A DNA stretch of 64,000 bases from Yponomeuta sedellus (Eukaryota; Arthropoda; Insecta; Lepidoptera; Yponomeutidae). Under the pieces are notes generated by a model. That model was not told the origin of the DNA. It worked only from the letters and a program-made list of their open reading frames with translations, and ran no database searches. Every line of letters starts with the position of its first letter. Position 1 is the stretch's first letter. Positions 1 to 11,202 of this stretch are shown piece after piece. The stretch covers positions 3,453,623 through 3,517,622 of the forward strand of contig OW203725.1 in assembly GCA_934045075.1 (NCBI GenBank), given 5' to 3'. A program made the translations under genes and the position numbers.

Positions 1-653
1 ATTTGCTCAAGGGAGTGCTTAAGAGGAATCCTGTTTTTATAAATAGTGTAAAAGACCAAACCGGAGACGAAATTACGCTGAATGAGAACTGTCTCCATAA
101 AAATATTTAAATAGCGCCCTCCTTTTCACATACTTAAAAACAAGTACTTAAAATAAAACATTTTTTAAAATTTAACCCTTAAAGGAATGAATGGGGTTGT
201 TTTTTTTTTGCTACTAAGTCCACGTGGACGGAGTCGCGGGAAAAATCTAGTTAGTAAATTAAAATGGTTACACACATTGATGAAGAGTAACAAGAAAATA
301 ATAAGACAAATAGATATGTAAGCATTTACTTCGCTTAATTCTCAATTTAGACCAGTTAATACTATTGGTAGACTGACTGTCGAACTAAACTTCAAACAAG
401 TATAATTAAAGAGTCAAAAAACTTCAAATGGAACGAGTCAAAGCTAATATATTCATTTAAAACCTTATAATAACACAGGCAATTCAATTCACAGCTGGCC
501 AGCAACGTTAAAAAGAAAATAAAATGAAAGTGAAAGAAAATTAAATACGTCTAAATGGCTCGGTCACTACCCCGCTGGGTCGATTACGAAAATAGTTGAA
601 CCCCCACAGGGTGACCGGCGGTTTGCTGTTGAATTATGGGCTAACGACACTCA
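1..653. other. AT-rich stretch, nothing recognised
   Basis: I found no coding region, repeat terminus or tandem array here. The sequence is AT-rich with homopolymer T and A runs and ends where the first 5S-SINE begins. Confidence 0.5.
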
Positions 654-1010
654 GTAGAAGCACTCGTGGCCTAGTCGAACCGAGTGATTGGATTCAATCA
701 CTTTAGTTAAGCAACAGGCGCGGTCAGGCAGCATGGGTGACCGTCCCGTGACTACCGCTAGTGGCATTTTTCCGAGCGCTTCCGAGCTTCGCAAGGCACG
801 TTAAGGCTTTGGTGCCGGCTGCCATGTAATGGCAGTCGTTAAGCCATGTCAGAAGCCTTATAGGCGGCTTGAAAACTTCTGACAGTAAGGCCCGCCACTG
901 TCTTACAATCCTCCACCAACACGGACTTGGCCTCCGTAGTGGAGTATGGCCTAACCTGCGGTGCAGGAAGAGACCCGTGCCCCAGCATTGGGTACACACA
1001 AGGGTTAATA
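654..1010 (+). mobile_element. 5S-rRNA-derived SINE (5S-SINE), near full length
   Basis: The 5' part carries gttaagcaac, then a ggcgcgg stretch and then atgggtgaccg (about 706-745), in the order and spacing of the internal promoter of 5S rRNA (box A, intermediate element, box C). The remaining ~250 bp are the family body, including the hairpin-like pair gaagagacccgtgcccc and a terminal agggtta. It belongs to the subfamily whose head reads cactcgtggcctagtcgaac. It shares its body with the copies at 48229 and 55703. No clear TSD was found. It makes no protein: short frames at 724-1066 are translations of the SINE. Confidence 0.8.
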
Positions 1011-1224
1011 TGGAATATATGATTAAGGTGCACCAACTCTCATTGATATTAGTGCTAGGTACCTAACACCGCAAACGTCATCCTATGTCTCAATTCAGAT
1101 CTTTTCAGATTTCGATTTGTCTATATGCCAAGTTTAATCTAAAACGGACTTACAACCGTTATTGCATGATTGAGTAGGTAACGAATATCCAAAGATACTC
1201 ACAAACTTTCATATTTATGCCGGC

Positions 1225-1362
1225 GCCAGACAGAAGTTCAATCAATCACTGATCACATAAGTGTGCACATGTGTAGCACGGACATTTTATGTGAATAGTA
1301 ACAAATGTCCGTGCCACACATGTACACACTTATTTGATCACTGTTTTGAACTTCTGCCTGGC
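1225..1362. repeat. Palindromic (foldback) repeat
   Basis: Two arms of about 60 bp, 1225-1288 and 1302-1362, are imperfect reverse complements around a short AT-rich loop. The outer ends read gccagacagaagttcaa and ttgaacttctgcctggc. The size and structure fit a MITE-type foldback. No TSD could be fixed. Confidence 0.7.
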
Positions 1363-1482
1363 ATTACAATATTAGTAGGATAATGGTAATATTATAGAAG
1401 GACTAGAATGATTACCTACTCAGATGGGATTCATATGAAAGTCTTTTTAGCATCTGGATATTATTGTCATTGGATGTTTTGA

Positions 1483-1765
1483 CCATACCGGACTTTGCCC
1501 CCGTGGAGTATGGCCATTGAATTTTATTCAATAGATATATTATTTTAACTGTTAATTGATTATACAGATTTATTTGTTTTCATTATGAAATTGTGACTAT
1601 GTTTTATTGTAATTTAAGCTAAATAAACTTCTGCTTTTGTTTTATACTTAAAATATAAATTGATGATGTTGTTACCTAAACTGAATAAATGAATATGAAT
1701 ATGATGCAGGAAAATACCCGTGTTTCAGCAGTGGGGACATACAAGGGTTGATATCGATATCGATC
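1483..1765 (+). mobile_element. 5S-SINE 3' fragment interrupted by AT-rich DNA, with 11-bp TSD
   Basis: 5S-SINE 3' sequence is split into 1483-1515 and 1703-1765. The direct repeat ggatgttttga lies immediately outside, at 1472-1482 and 1766-1776. The ~187-bp middle is unrelated AT-rich sequence with a LINE-like 3' end (aagctaaataaactt near 1616). About 12 bp of the SINE are lost at the junction. Confidence 0.7.
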
Positions 1766-2141
1766 GGATGTTTTGATGTATGTATGTATGTATTTATTAA
1801 TTTAAAAGAGAACACGTTACATGTTACAATGAGGTTATAACACGTTATATTTACTTATTAATAATTATAATTACTTGGTTTGACTGTGGGAGGAGTCTCG
1901 CTTACAATAGTTTTACTACAGATTTTGCAAAGCCTTTTTTCGTGAGATTTACACACTAGCACTTTCTGATAATAAAGATGACTTATCTAAACTCTTGAAA
2001 TGATTATTATTTTCTTTTCAAGAATAACTGCCAGTTCCAATCATAACTTCAATCTGAAACCTAATAATCATATTAGGTTTCATAACTAATTGATACACTT
2101 ATTAATTTGTGGTCCTTCTAGCATCTTGATATTGTACCCAA

Positions 2142-2334
2142 TGAGCCGTTTTCAGCACAAGTTCACAAAGCAATCCACAGATGGCGCTTACAGGCGTGGC
2201 CATAGAGGAATCGGAATACGGCTGTCAAAATTTATCTGTGCTAAGCAAAATTTGACAGACGTGTCTCTGTTCTTCTATGTGCACATAAGCGCTATCTATG
2301 AAGCGTTTTGCGAATTTGTGCTGAAAGCGGCTTA
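2142..2334. mobile_element. MITE P, copy 1 (long inverted repeat)
   Basis: The ends are inverted repeats (left gagccgttttcagcacaa, right ttgtgctgaaagcggctt), and the complementarity continues inward through the taggcgc/gcgctat blocks. Related copies lie at 22041-22198 and 33751-33945. It has no coding capacity, so it is a non-autonomous DNA element of unknown superfamily. Confidence 0.75.
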
Positions 2335-3027
2335 TGGGGTCATGTGTTAAAATGTCTAGTTTGACGTTTTAACACTTGGTCCAAAATACCCCGTAGGCAA
2401 AAAAGCATCGCTTGATTTGAATTCGAGGTCAAAACCGGTACGTTTCCATAAACCATAACCAAATCTGTACAAACACGACCACGGAAAACGGGAAGCTATT
2501 AGCTATTACCATGAGTTGCCAGCAACAAAAACACCTCATTCCAAACAACTGTTATATATAGTATTTCTTGATGCCTCGCGATGCTCATACGTAGTTAAAT
2601 ATTAAATGGGATACATGTTATAGTCTATGATTGAAATAGAGATGCAAATATCCAAAAAACTTACCAACGCTTTCTAATACCAGCAGGATAATAAGGTATT
2701 GTCATCATTAGAGCTTTGAGTAAAGATGAGTTTTATTCTGAAAAGGACTAAATTGGTAGAATAATGAAAGTATGGAGTAACAAATGTTGAATTTATAAGT
2801 TACGACTCCAGCTAGACAACACGATGTTAAATAAACAGTCAGTCACTCATACTCACTAATGTGCAATTTTTAAATTTAAATTAGAATTAACAATTAAATT
2901 TCAATTCAGAAAGCGGCAGTTGAGGTCATTGTTGGCAGTATCTGTATCAAATTTTTTTAAAAGTATTATTTGAGTGCCAAAGAAATGGATCGAGCTAATG
3001 AATATAGTTTATATTAATTTAAAGCCT
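2335..3027. other. Unrecognised AT-rich stretch with one small hairpin
   Basis: Only a near-perfect 13-bp inverted repeat (gtgttaaaatgtc and its partner, 2344-2376) stands out. No gene or known repeat family was recognised in the rest. Confidence 0.45.
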
Positions 3028-3290
3028 CTTTTTAATGCACTAAGGCGTGCTAAGGACAATTTTAAAAACCTATTTAGAGGCTAAACATTTCACCTATGCC
3101 GGGATTCGAACCCGCGACCTCTGGCTTTCCGTGCCAGCGCTCTTTCTAACTAAGCTAATGAGTGCCTCATCGGCATCTGTGAGATTTCGAAACTCTTTAC
3201 AATATTCTCTGTATTAAGTACAGGCAGTGACATCTGGCTGAAGTAATTTGCATCACTTGCAGCCCCGAGTACCTACTTTGCAGTTAGGGT
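3028..3290 (-). mobile_element. TRL-308 repeat, single diverged unit
   Basis: This is a unit of the tRNA-like family read antisense. It carries the B-box-like ggattcgaacccgcgacc, the A-box-like gctaatgag region and then the body ending in tttgcagttagg. It is more diverged than the 43-kb units. It runs into a short ttaggttaggtt stretch at 3285-3301. Confidence 0.8.
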
Positions 3291-4925
3291 TAGGTTAGGT
3301 TAGAAGAAGAGTGAGCTAATTCTCGCTTCATAAGCAAATAATTCGTATACGAGTCTAAGGCGTACGACTTGAATTCTACATAAACAATCGCGTGGTGTAT
3401 GCGACATTATGACACTCAAAGCGAGCAAATTTGCGCAAACGACTTTGTGAGAATACATGAAACTGATTTTTATGCGACTTAATGATTCAAATATTTTGCG
3501 TCTACGCGTTCAATTCGCAAAGGCGAGAATCGGCTCCCATGTCTCGCTCTGATTCACAGAGCCACTCATTTATGTGCAAACGACTTATGGACTGAAGCGC
3601 TACTGGATTACAACTCATGGTTACGTCTCAGACAGAGTACCTAATTGTCCGCAACTGTTGAGGTCGCGCAGGGCAACCGTTGCTAGTATTTTCGCGCCCG
3701 ATTCTGGAGTTAACCTTAAACCTCAGATTCTGCTGGAACAAACGTGAGAAAGCGTTGATGAGATATTTATTCTCACGATCCTTTGTGTGCATCAATTGCT
3801 ATAGTGTAATTACATTGTTAGAACATAAGCAAAGCATTTGATTACAATTTAATATAATCACTTGCATGTTTAATGTTATTCGTCATACCCGTATTTTATT
3901 TATACTCATGCAATTAAAAGTACGTGTAAGCGGAGTGGAATGAGTGCCAAATTTATTTTTAATATAGAGCAACCTCTGGAAAAACTAATCTTATGTAGAA
4001 CATTTTTAGCTTCCAGATCTAGAATATTTCGTGGATTATTCTTATGAGATAAACATAATTTTTATTTTATTTTTATTGTATAGAAAAGCATTTCTGAGGT
4101 GTTTTTATGCCTCAAAGAAATCGCCAAATGTATTGGGCACTCACGACTCTACTCTCTCGGTGTGGGAGTATTCTTTGGAGTATTATGAACATATTTTTTT
4201 GGTTGATACGTTTAGACATGTTAGGGTTATCAAGATCGCAGTATTTTTTATATCGTATAACAAATATTGTTTTGCTTCAAAACCGTATCAAATAAACGAA
4301 CTGAAACCTGTATTTGAAATGTGTCGAAGAAATTGAAATTGAAAGTCCGAAGTAGTGATGTGATTTTTCACAGTAGCAAAACTCCAAATGTAGAAAACAG
4401 AGAATTAGTCGAATAAAGATATACCTAATGTTTCAATTTATAAGGTCTCTTCCGGCAAAATTCGAACTCCAGCTCGAAGTAAGACTCAGTGCAGCGGATA
4501 GTTGCCAAGTTAGTTAGACCGAAGATTTCGGCACTTAGCTTGATAGTTCGGCCATTGTACATGGCATGTCTTGCAATTTGCAACTATTGCCGGCAGCATA
4601 TCTCTTTCAAGAAGGCCAGCGTCGTTTACAGACATGGAGAGCATGCACTAAATTATTCTTAGATTTAAGAATCATGGTTGTAATATTGATCTGGTTGTGC
4701 AATAAAGTGTTCTCTATCTTAATTTGTTTAATACCACTTCAGAGCACTGAGACGCGACTAGCACTTAGTTTTTCATTAAATTAATTTTGTCTTTTAATTA
4801 TGAGCATAATTAATACCGTTTTACATATCCATTGCGTCTTGATTTTTTTTGGACACTTTTGTTGCCGGTAGCGACCCCTAAAACAAATACGAAATTGTGG
4901 AAAAAATATTATAATATAAAAATTA
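3291..4925. other. Unrecognised stretch
   Basis: I see no repeat termini and no convincing coding region. Open frames of up to 101 codons (for example 4031-4336, plus) have hydrophobic, low-complexity composition, no recognisable motif and no supporting splice context. Confidence 0.4.
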
Positions 4926-4939
4926 ATACAGAGAATAGT

Positions 4940-5163
4940 ATTAAAAAGTTAAAATTACTTTGCTGAATTCGTGTTTTCTCACACAAGTATTGGTGTTGGT
5001 GGTGGTGTGTTCGTGTCTTGCTTCTGCTTGAAAAAGTGGGAGGGAGGGCGGTGCATTAGCTAGCTGCATGGTGCTTGTGGGATTTTTGGCGGAATTCAGC
5101 AAAGTAATTTTAACTTTTTAATGCTATTATGGATTTCCGCAAAGTAACGCCTGATTCTATACA
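4940..5163. mobile_element. Insertion with 29-bp inverted repeats inside a TRL-308 copy
   Basis: Inverted repeats at 4942-4970 and 5092-5120 (taaaaagttaaaattacttt... and its reverse complement) enclose a GGT/GTG-rich core. The block is flanked by the direct repeat acagagaatagt (4928-4939 and 5164-5175), which is also TRL-308 sequence. A reverse-complement copy, including the flank beyond the inner repeat, lies at 33461-33640, so it is a dispersed element. Confidence 0.65.
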
Positions 5164-5320
5164 ACAGAGAATAGTGTAAAGAGGTTCGAAATTTCACTGA
5201 TGCCGGTGATTCGCCCATTAGCTCAGTTGGATAAAGCGCTGGCACGGATAGTCAGAGATCGCGGGTTCGAATCCCGGCATAGGTGGATTTTTTAGGCTCT
5301 AAACAGGTTTTTTAAAATTG
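5164..5320 (+). mobile_element. TRL-308 repeat, tRNA-like module in sense orientation
   Basis: A tRNA-like sequence with A-box tagctcagttgg and B-box ggttcgaatcc is preceded by the family lead-in aggttcgaaatttcactgat and followed by the family 3' tract (gctctaaacaggtttt). It is not a functional tRNA gene: it lies inside a dispersed repeat, and the anticodon-loop T33 equivalent is C. Confidence 0.8.
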
Positions 5321-5413
5321 AAATAGTTTTTTTCCGCATGGAGGAATATGAAAGAGTAGCAACATAAAAAATAATCTATTCATACATTTTTGATGCATAC
5401 TAATACATTATGT

Positions 5414-5681
5414 TACATACATACAAACATACATACATATATACATACATACATACATACATATATACATACATACATACATACATACATACATACATAC
5501 ATACATACATACATACATACATACATACATACATACATACATACATACATACATACATACAAACATACATACATACATACATACATACATACATACATAC
5601 ATACATACATACATACATACATACATACATACATACATACATACATACATACATACATACATACATACATACATACATAAA
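5414..5681. repeat. CATA tetranucleotide microsatellite
   Basis: About 270 bp of almost pure (CATA)n, with a few TATA and CAAA variants. It creates frames of up to 96 codons in several frames on both strands (poly YIHT / MYVC), which are artefacts of the repeat. Confidence 0.97.
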
Positions 5682-5709
5682 CTGGTGGTTAAAGTGACTT
5701 AAGGGTAGA

Positions 5710-5874
5710 TATCCGAGGCCTTATGAGCAGCTTGATAATTCCTAATACTAAGGCCCGCTACTGTCTAACAATTTTCCACGAACCTGGACTTGGCCCCGTG
5801 GTATGCCCTAATCTTCCTGCGATACAGGAAGAGACCCGTGCCCCAGCAGTGGGGACTTACAAAGGGTTGATACC
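5710..5874 (+). mobile_element. 5S-SINE, 5'-truncated, 9-bp TSD
   Basis: This is the 3' half of the family, from the ccgaggccttatgag block to the terminal gggttgata. The direct repeat aagggtaga flanks it at 5701-5709 and 5875-5883. The missing 5' end removes the 5S-like promoter. Confidence 0.75.
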
Positions 5875-5883
5875 AAGGGTAGA

Positions 5884-6677
5884 CCACCTACTCCACAATA
5901 GTTGTCTGCACTAATAAACTATCGCGATAAACTATAAACTATCGCGATTACACCCGTTTGACGTATGACTATAGCAAGTCTTTAACAAATACAACCTACT
6001 GGTCTTTCTCAACATTTACCGGGTGGACAAACATGAAACCTCTTTCAGTTGGTATAAAGCGAATTCGAACATTTTAATTTATCTTTTTTGCGTAACTGCA
6101 GACAAGGAAATAGATTAAAATGGCCCCCGGGCTGAAAAGGAGTGAAACACAGTGAAACAGTGCAGATTAAAAATGCAGAAAAAGCGTTTTGTTCTCTACA
6201 CACTGGCAACTTTATGTGGCGCGACATTTGTCAAATCATAAGATGTAGTGAGTGCTGTAAGACAGTTTTTGCTGACTTGGTGAATATCGCTTTGCGACAA
6301 AACAATAGCTAGATGTTTTTTAGATGATTGACTTTTCTTAAACACCATGAGAATACCTGAGTCTTTGAGGTCTACAAAAAACCTCAGGGCTTAAAATTGC
6401 TGATCTGCGGTAGTTAATCTTACACGCTCTCTTTCTGAGAGAAAACCTGTGCCCATCAGAGGGACTTATATACCTAAGCTAAATAAAAAAAGACTTTTCT
6501 GCTTTTCATTACAATCTAGATATTTTGTTAATTGCTATTTAATATATCTTAAGGCCGACTTTAACATAAAAACGTAATATTTTAAAACTGAGTACGTACG
6601 TGTACAAACGTCTATAATCTAGAGGTGAGAACAAACCAAGTTTTGCTTGCCACAGTCCTGAAAAACCTTTATTGATT
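5884..6677. other. Unrecognised stretch
   Basis: Nothing coding was recognised. A ~45-bp segment near 6398-6440 (atctgcggtagtta, then ctctctttctgagag) resembles 26946-26985, so it may be a decayed dispersed repeat. A short tandem of ataaactatcgcgat occurs near 5926-5950. Confidence 0.4.
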
Positions 6678-7103
6678 ATACTATTTTTTTTTAATGCACT
6701 AACCCGTGCTAAGGAACAAATTTAAAAACCTATTTAAAGGCTAAAAATTTCACCCATGCCGGGATTCGAACCCGAAACCTCTGGCTATCCGTGCCAGCGC
6801 TCTACCAATTGAGCCAATGGGCGACTCGCGGCATCAGTGAAATTTCGAACCTCTTTACACTATTCTCTGTATTACGTACAGGCAGCGACATCTGACCTAA
6901 GCAAATTGCATTACTTACAGCCCCGACTACCTACTTTGCAGTTAGGTTTAACATCGGAACGATATCACTGTACCCACATGATTATACTATTTTTTTTTTA
7001 AATGCACTAACCCGTGCTAAGGAACAAATTTAAAAACCTATTTAGAGGCTAAAAATTTCACCCATGCCGGGATTCGAACCCGCAACCTCTGGCTATCCGT
7101 GCG
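6678..7103 (-). mobile_element. TRL-308 repeat, about 1.4 tandem units
   Basis: One complete 308-bp-type unit runs directly into the start of a second (gcactaacccgtgctaagg recurs at about 6694 and 7004). The second unit breaks off in the anticodon-arm region at 7103. This head-to-tail continuity matches the large array at 43046-44905. Confidence 0.85.
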
Positions 7104-7167
7104 ATATTATTTGAAAACTAAAAGGTTTTCGTGTTTGCGTTGATTTGATAACACGTATTATCTGAGG

Positions 7168-7220
7168 TCTATGTCCAGCAGTGGACTACATAATATAGCC
7201 TGAAGAAGAAGAAGAAGAAG
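7168..7220 (+). mobile_element. RTE-like LINE tail, 53 bp, 11-bp TSD
   Basis: Only the extreme 3' end is present: ccagcagtggactac, then tagcctgaagaag and a GAA-repeat tail. The perfect direct repeat attatctgagg flanks it at 7157-7167 and 7221-7231. This is an extremely 5'-truncated target-primed insertion. Confidence 0.85.
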
Positions 7221-7231
7221 ATTATCTGAGG

Positions 7232-8201
7232 CAACTACGTTCGCATTGTAGAACACAACGCGTTACACGCATCTTTGCGACGCAAAAATCGCCTGTGTGT
7301 GACGGCTTTTATTTTTTTCTCTTTTTTATAAACACACAGGAACAAAAGTGATATTTTCACTTCAGCTCCTTTCTCTGCAGCACGCGTTATGTTTTTAAGC
7401 CCTCTGTTATTTATGAACCTCTATTTCCGTGACTTAATTTTTTTAAATGGCGGATTTCTTTATTGTCCTAAAATGTGAATCTTATTGTTTTGAGCTCGGG
7501 AAAGTTGTAATGGTGCAAAGGTAATGGGCTATTAGACGTTGTTAATGTTGTTAACAACACGACTGCATAGTATTTACGCTTGTAAGTAGGTAATGTATGA
7601 GTAACAAGCGGTGGTACGGCAATGAGTGGAGTAGTTGACAAAGCTTTTTATTTAAGATAAGATAATTATTTGCACTTTTTGAAACACACACACTTTTTCA
7701 AACAAACAAACGACAAACAAAACAAAAGCTTAAAATAATACGTAAAATTTATGCATGCATGACTTAAGACAACAAAAAAAGGCATGAAAACCATTGTATG
7801 GCGTGTGTGTGATGCAGCAGTACAAAATGGCCGTATCTCAGCGTCATTATCTGCTCGGTAGAACAGATCGCTGATTTTCAGCTACAGCCTGAGCCTGCCA
7901 GCCATATTTCAATTGTATTCGTGAAAAACTTTTGCCACAACTTAATTTGCAATGAGTTTAAAGTTGAACAAAGCACTTTTCTACGATACAAATACAAATA
8001 GATAGAAAAATATTTCTTTGGGAGGGCTATGTCCATCAGTGGACTAATATAGCCTGAAGAAGAAGAAGATGCGTACATGCCCGGGGGCTTAAACACATGA
8101 CCTTCAAATGAAAAAATATATGTCTCAGCTATAAAGATCATTACGAAATTGCTGGGTTTCCATTGGTACATAATAGTTTATTTTTTATGCAAAATCTATA
8201 G
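7232..8201. other. Mostly unrecognised; contains a second RTE-like tail
   Basis: At 8025-8071 another RTE-like 3' tail (gggagggctatgtcca ... gaagaagaagatg) is present without a visible TSD. The rest shows AC-rich simple sequence near 7685-7730 and no gene that I recognise. Confidence 0.5.
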
Positions 8202-8408
8202 CCGCTGGTGCCGGCTGTCATGTATGGGCTGTTGTTAAGCCATATCAGAGGCCTTATGGGCGGGTTGATAACTTCTGCCAGTGAGGCCCGCCACTGTCTT
8301 ACAAACCTTTACCAACTCGAACTTGGCCCCCGTGGTGGAGTATGGTCTATCCCTTCCTCAGGGAAAAGACCCGTGCTCCACTGTGGGGACAAAAAGGGTA
8401 GATGATGA
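8202..8408 (+). mobile_element. 5S-SINE, 5'-truncated
   Basis: It starts in the family body (ctggtgccggctgtcatgta) and ends with a gtggggac block and gatgatgac, so it belongs to the GAT-tailed subfamily also seen at 14672 and 48229. It lacks the promoter region. Confidence 0.75.
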
Positions 8409-8479
8409 CGAATCTTATTTGTTAAAAGGCAGTCAATACAGACTTAATAATAGCCATTGCATAGCCTTTAATAGCAATC

Positions 8480-8585
8480 CTTTACCAACCCGGACTTGGC
8501 CCCCGTGTTGGAGTATGGCCTAACCTTCCTACGATGCAGGAAGATACCCGTACCCCAGGAGTGGCGATATACAAAAGGTTGATAT
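8480..8585 (+). mobile_element. 5S-SINE 3' fragment
   Basis: Only the last ~100 bp are present: accaacccggacttggcccc, ggagtatggcctaacc, aggaagatacccg and a terminal ggttgatat. It lies 70 bp downstream of another copy. Confidence 0.7.
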
Positions 8586-8970
8586 TATATCATATGCAAA
8601 ATCTTTCCCGAGATAACTAAAACCCTACCGTACGTAAAAGCAACAGATATTTTTTGACTCCACGCAAGTTAATCGAATCAGAGCTATATTTAAGTCAACG
8701 CAACAATATAGGGGTAATGATAAAGCTTCAATTTTAATTAGCTACAGGATAATACGACATATTATGAGAGGCCCCGAGTTAAAAGGACTCAACAAATTAA
8801 TCATGTAATTCTACATCGGCCGTGTAAAATCCGGTACGAACGCGTGTCCAACACAGGCCGGCTTGCCACTGACGATGATAGACTTCGGAAGATATTAAGA
8901 CAGGGCCGGACAAAAAATAATCGATGACTTAAAATTGAGACGTAAGTTACATAGATAGATTTAGATTTTT

Positions 8971-9184
8971 GGAATGGCTGGAAAAGGATTTTCCAGGCAG
9001 ACATACATCGACCAAATGGGGGATTTATTAACAAAGGGGAAGATAAAAAGTACCCGGAACCGGCGTGCGTGCATGCAACGACTCATGAGCGTTGATTAAG
9101 CGAATATGATCTGTGAGGATCGTGGCAAGTGGCAATCCCTGGTCTCTGTCTACTGCTCTGGGATGCAGGCGCGAGGTTATGTAT
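8971..9184 (+). pseudogene. LINE-A ORF2 C-terminal fragment, 12-bp TSD
   Basis: Translation gives the C-terminus of a non-LTR retrotransposon polyprotein: TYIDQMGDLLTKGKIKST, NRRACMQRLMSVD, a stop, then ICEDRGKWQSLVSVY. An in-frame TAA replaces a sense codon between SVD and AN. The direct repeat atttagattttt flanks the copy (8959-8970 and 9185-9196), defining a 5'-truncated insertion whose 3' end reads gaggttatgtat. Sister copies lie at 11553, 18445, 42420, 47110, 50668 and 56241. The clade is not certain. Confidence 0.8.
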
Positions 9185-9196
9185 ATTTAGATTTTT

Positions 9197-9837
9197 TTAG
9201 TGTATAGAGAATACTATAAGAGGTCAGTAGCAGACCCTTTTCTCTGCTTACCGTTTTGGGATAAAGGCGTGAGTTTGCGGGAGTGTGTATGTAACTGCGT
9301 TTGTAAGTGTGTGTATGTGCGTGTGTGTGTAATAATCACTATATGAAAGTAATATACTATTATAGTACTAATTATAAATTAAATTTGTAACGGTGCAAAC
9401 CTCTTTACACCATTTTTATTTCTTTTTCTATCTATCATTATCAAATATTTAAATTACGTCACACATTTTTCGATTTCCCTCATTTTTCATCATTACAACA
9501 ATGCCCTTCGACCAGATCTTTATCCAGACCAGGTTTTTATCCAGTTTTTCTGTTTTATTATAAAATAACTCTTTACAAATAAAACAACACCTGAAGTCGT
9601 TCCAGTTCTTATTATTTATAAAGGATATACAGCATTTCAAATTGCTTTCTTTAAACTCTTTTCCATAGGGATTATGGTGGTGTGACGACCAAATGCGCTT
9701 CGTGAACTCTTCAACCACAAGTCGTTATCTCTGCTACTTTTCTTACACAAATTAAACGCGCGCGGATGTGTTTGTATGGTCTATGTATTTATATGAATGT
9801 GTGTGTGTGGGTGTGTATGTGTGTTGTCATAAATATA
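9197..9837. other. GT-rich simple sequence and unrecognised DNA
   Basis: Short GT/TGTA-rich runs occur at about 9290-9335 and 9795-9835. Between them lies AT-rich DNA with an 89-codon minus-strand frame (9449-9718) that has no recognisable motif. Confidence 0.45.
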
Positions 9838-10128
9838 GTGTTTAAAAACCTATTTAGAGGCTAAAAATTCCACCCACGCCGGGATTCGAACCCGCGACCT
9901 TTGGCAATCCGTGCCAGCGCTCTATCCAACTGAGCTAATGGGCGACTCACCGGAATCAGTGAAATTTCAAACCTCTTTAATAATAATAATATTTTATTTC
10001 AGATAAATCAAAATCCATATTAAAAATAACACATTATAAAATCCTACACTATTCTCTGTATTACGTATTTGGCCTCTAAATAGGTTTTTAAAAATTGTCC
10101 TTAGCACGGGTTGGTGCAATAAAAATAA
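9838..10128. mobile_element. TRL-308, antisense unit joined to an inverted 3' end
   Basis: Left: an antisense tRNA-like module (cgggattcgaacccgcgacc). Right: a sense-oriented 3' tract (tggcctctaaataggttttt ... gcacgggttggtgc). Between them, 9978-10044 is an unrelated AT-rich insert resembling a reversed LINE 3' end (aataataatattttatttc). The overall layout is a foldback with an internal insertion. Confidence 0.75.
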
Positions 10129-10629
10129 ATCTAGTGTGCTAATTTGAAATGTGTGATGAGGGAATTTCAACAGCCACTGTAATCGTTCTTAATCTTAGAT
10201 TTGGTAAAATGCTACAGTCACTGAGAAAAGTATCAGAAAGAATAATTTTGATGCCAATTGATACTGCCAACAAAGATGCAAAGTAACATACCGTACCGAG
10301 TTAAGTAAGACTGAGAGAATATTTATTTCTTCACCGTCGTCCTGTCGCTAGCATTCCTTCCTAGCTCTATGGCCCAACCCGATGATATACGTCTGTACCT
10401 CGGAAAGGGATGGCCTGAGAAAAAATAGAAACATCCCGCGCCGACCATATTTATGTCACGGTGAGAGAGATAACTATCCGGGTATAAATTATACCGGGGC
10501 GCATGCCAGGATGCTAGGAATGTGTCGAAGGTGTGTTCCAGAGGAAGGGTTAGCTGAATAAAAGTGCGACTAGAGCCGAAAACTTGATACCATACCTCGG
10601 CTACTATCGGATGGAATTGGTTTTTTTTT
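10129..10629. other. Unrecognised stretch, moderately GC-rich 10330-10560
   Basis: The more GC-rich part (for example gatggcctgagaaaaaatag, ataccggggcgcatgcc) is probably old transposon sequence, but I cannot assign it. No open frame of note was found. Confidence 0.35.
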
Positions 10630-11122
10630 CGTTATCAACCCTTGTATGTCCCCACTGTTGGGGCACGGGTCTCTTCCTGCATCGCAGGAAGGTTAGGCCA
10701 TACTCCACCACGGGGGCCAAGTCCGGGTTGGTGGAGGATTGTAAGACAGTGGCTGGCCTTACTGTCAGAAGTTATCAAGCCGCCCATAAGGCCTCTGACA
10801 TGGCTTAACGACTGCCATTATATGACAGCCGGCACCAACGGCTTAACGTGCCTTGCGAAGCACGGAAGCTTCACTTCGCTTCGCAACTTTCGCAAGGCAC
10901 GTTAAGCCGTTGGTGCTGGCTGTCATATAATGTCAGTCGTTAAGCCATGTCAGAGGCTTTGTGGGCGGCTTGATAACTTCTGACAGTAAGGCCCGCCATT
11001 GTCTTACATTCCTCCACCAACCCGGACTTGGCCCCCGTGGTGGAGTATGGCCTAACCTTCCTGCGGTGCAGGAAGAGATCCGTGCCCCAGCAGTGGGGAC
11101 ATACAAGGGTTGATAACGACGA
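10630..11122. mobile_element. Head-to-head 5S-SINE palindrome
   Basis: The left arm (about 10630-10868) is a minus-oriented 5S-SINE 3' portion. The right arm (about 10888-11122) is a plus-oriented one. They meet around gaagcttcacttcgcttcgc. The outer ends mirror each other (cgttatcaaccc and gggttgataacg). Each arm covers ~235 bp and is nearly identical to the other. Neither arm includes the 5S-like promoter. Frames at 10584-10905 and 10933-11268 are SINE translations. Confidence 0.9.
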
Positions 11123-11202
11123 TAGCAGAAAGAAAAATAGTACACGGTATTTAAAACCACTAAGACACACACCCTACATTTAAATAGTGTTTGTTTTGTA
11201 TT

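Noticed and set aside
3285..3301. Telomeric TTAGG repeat
   Set aside because: Only about three imperfect units at the end of a TRL-308 copy, far too short to mean telomeric DNA.
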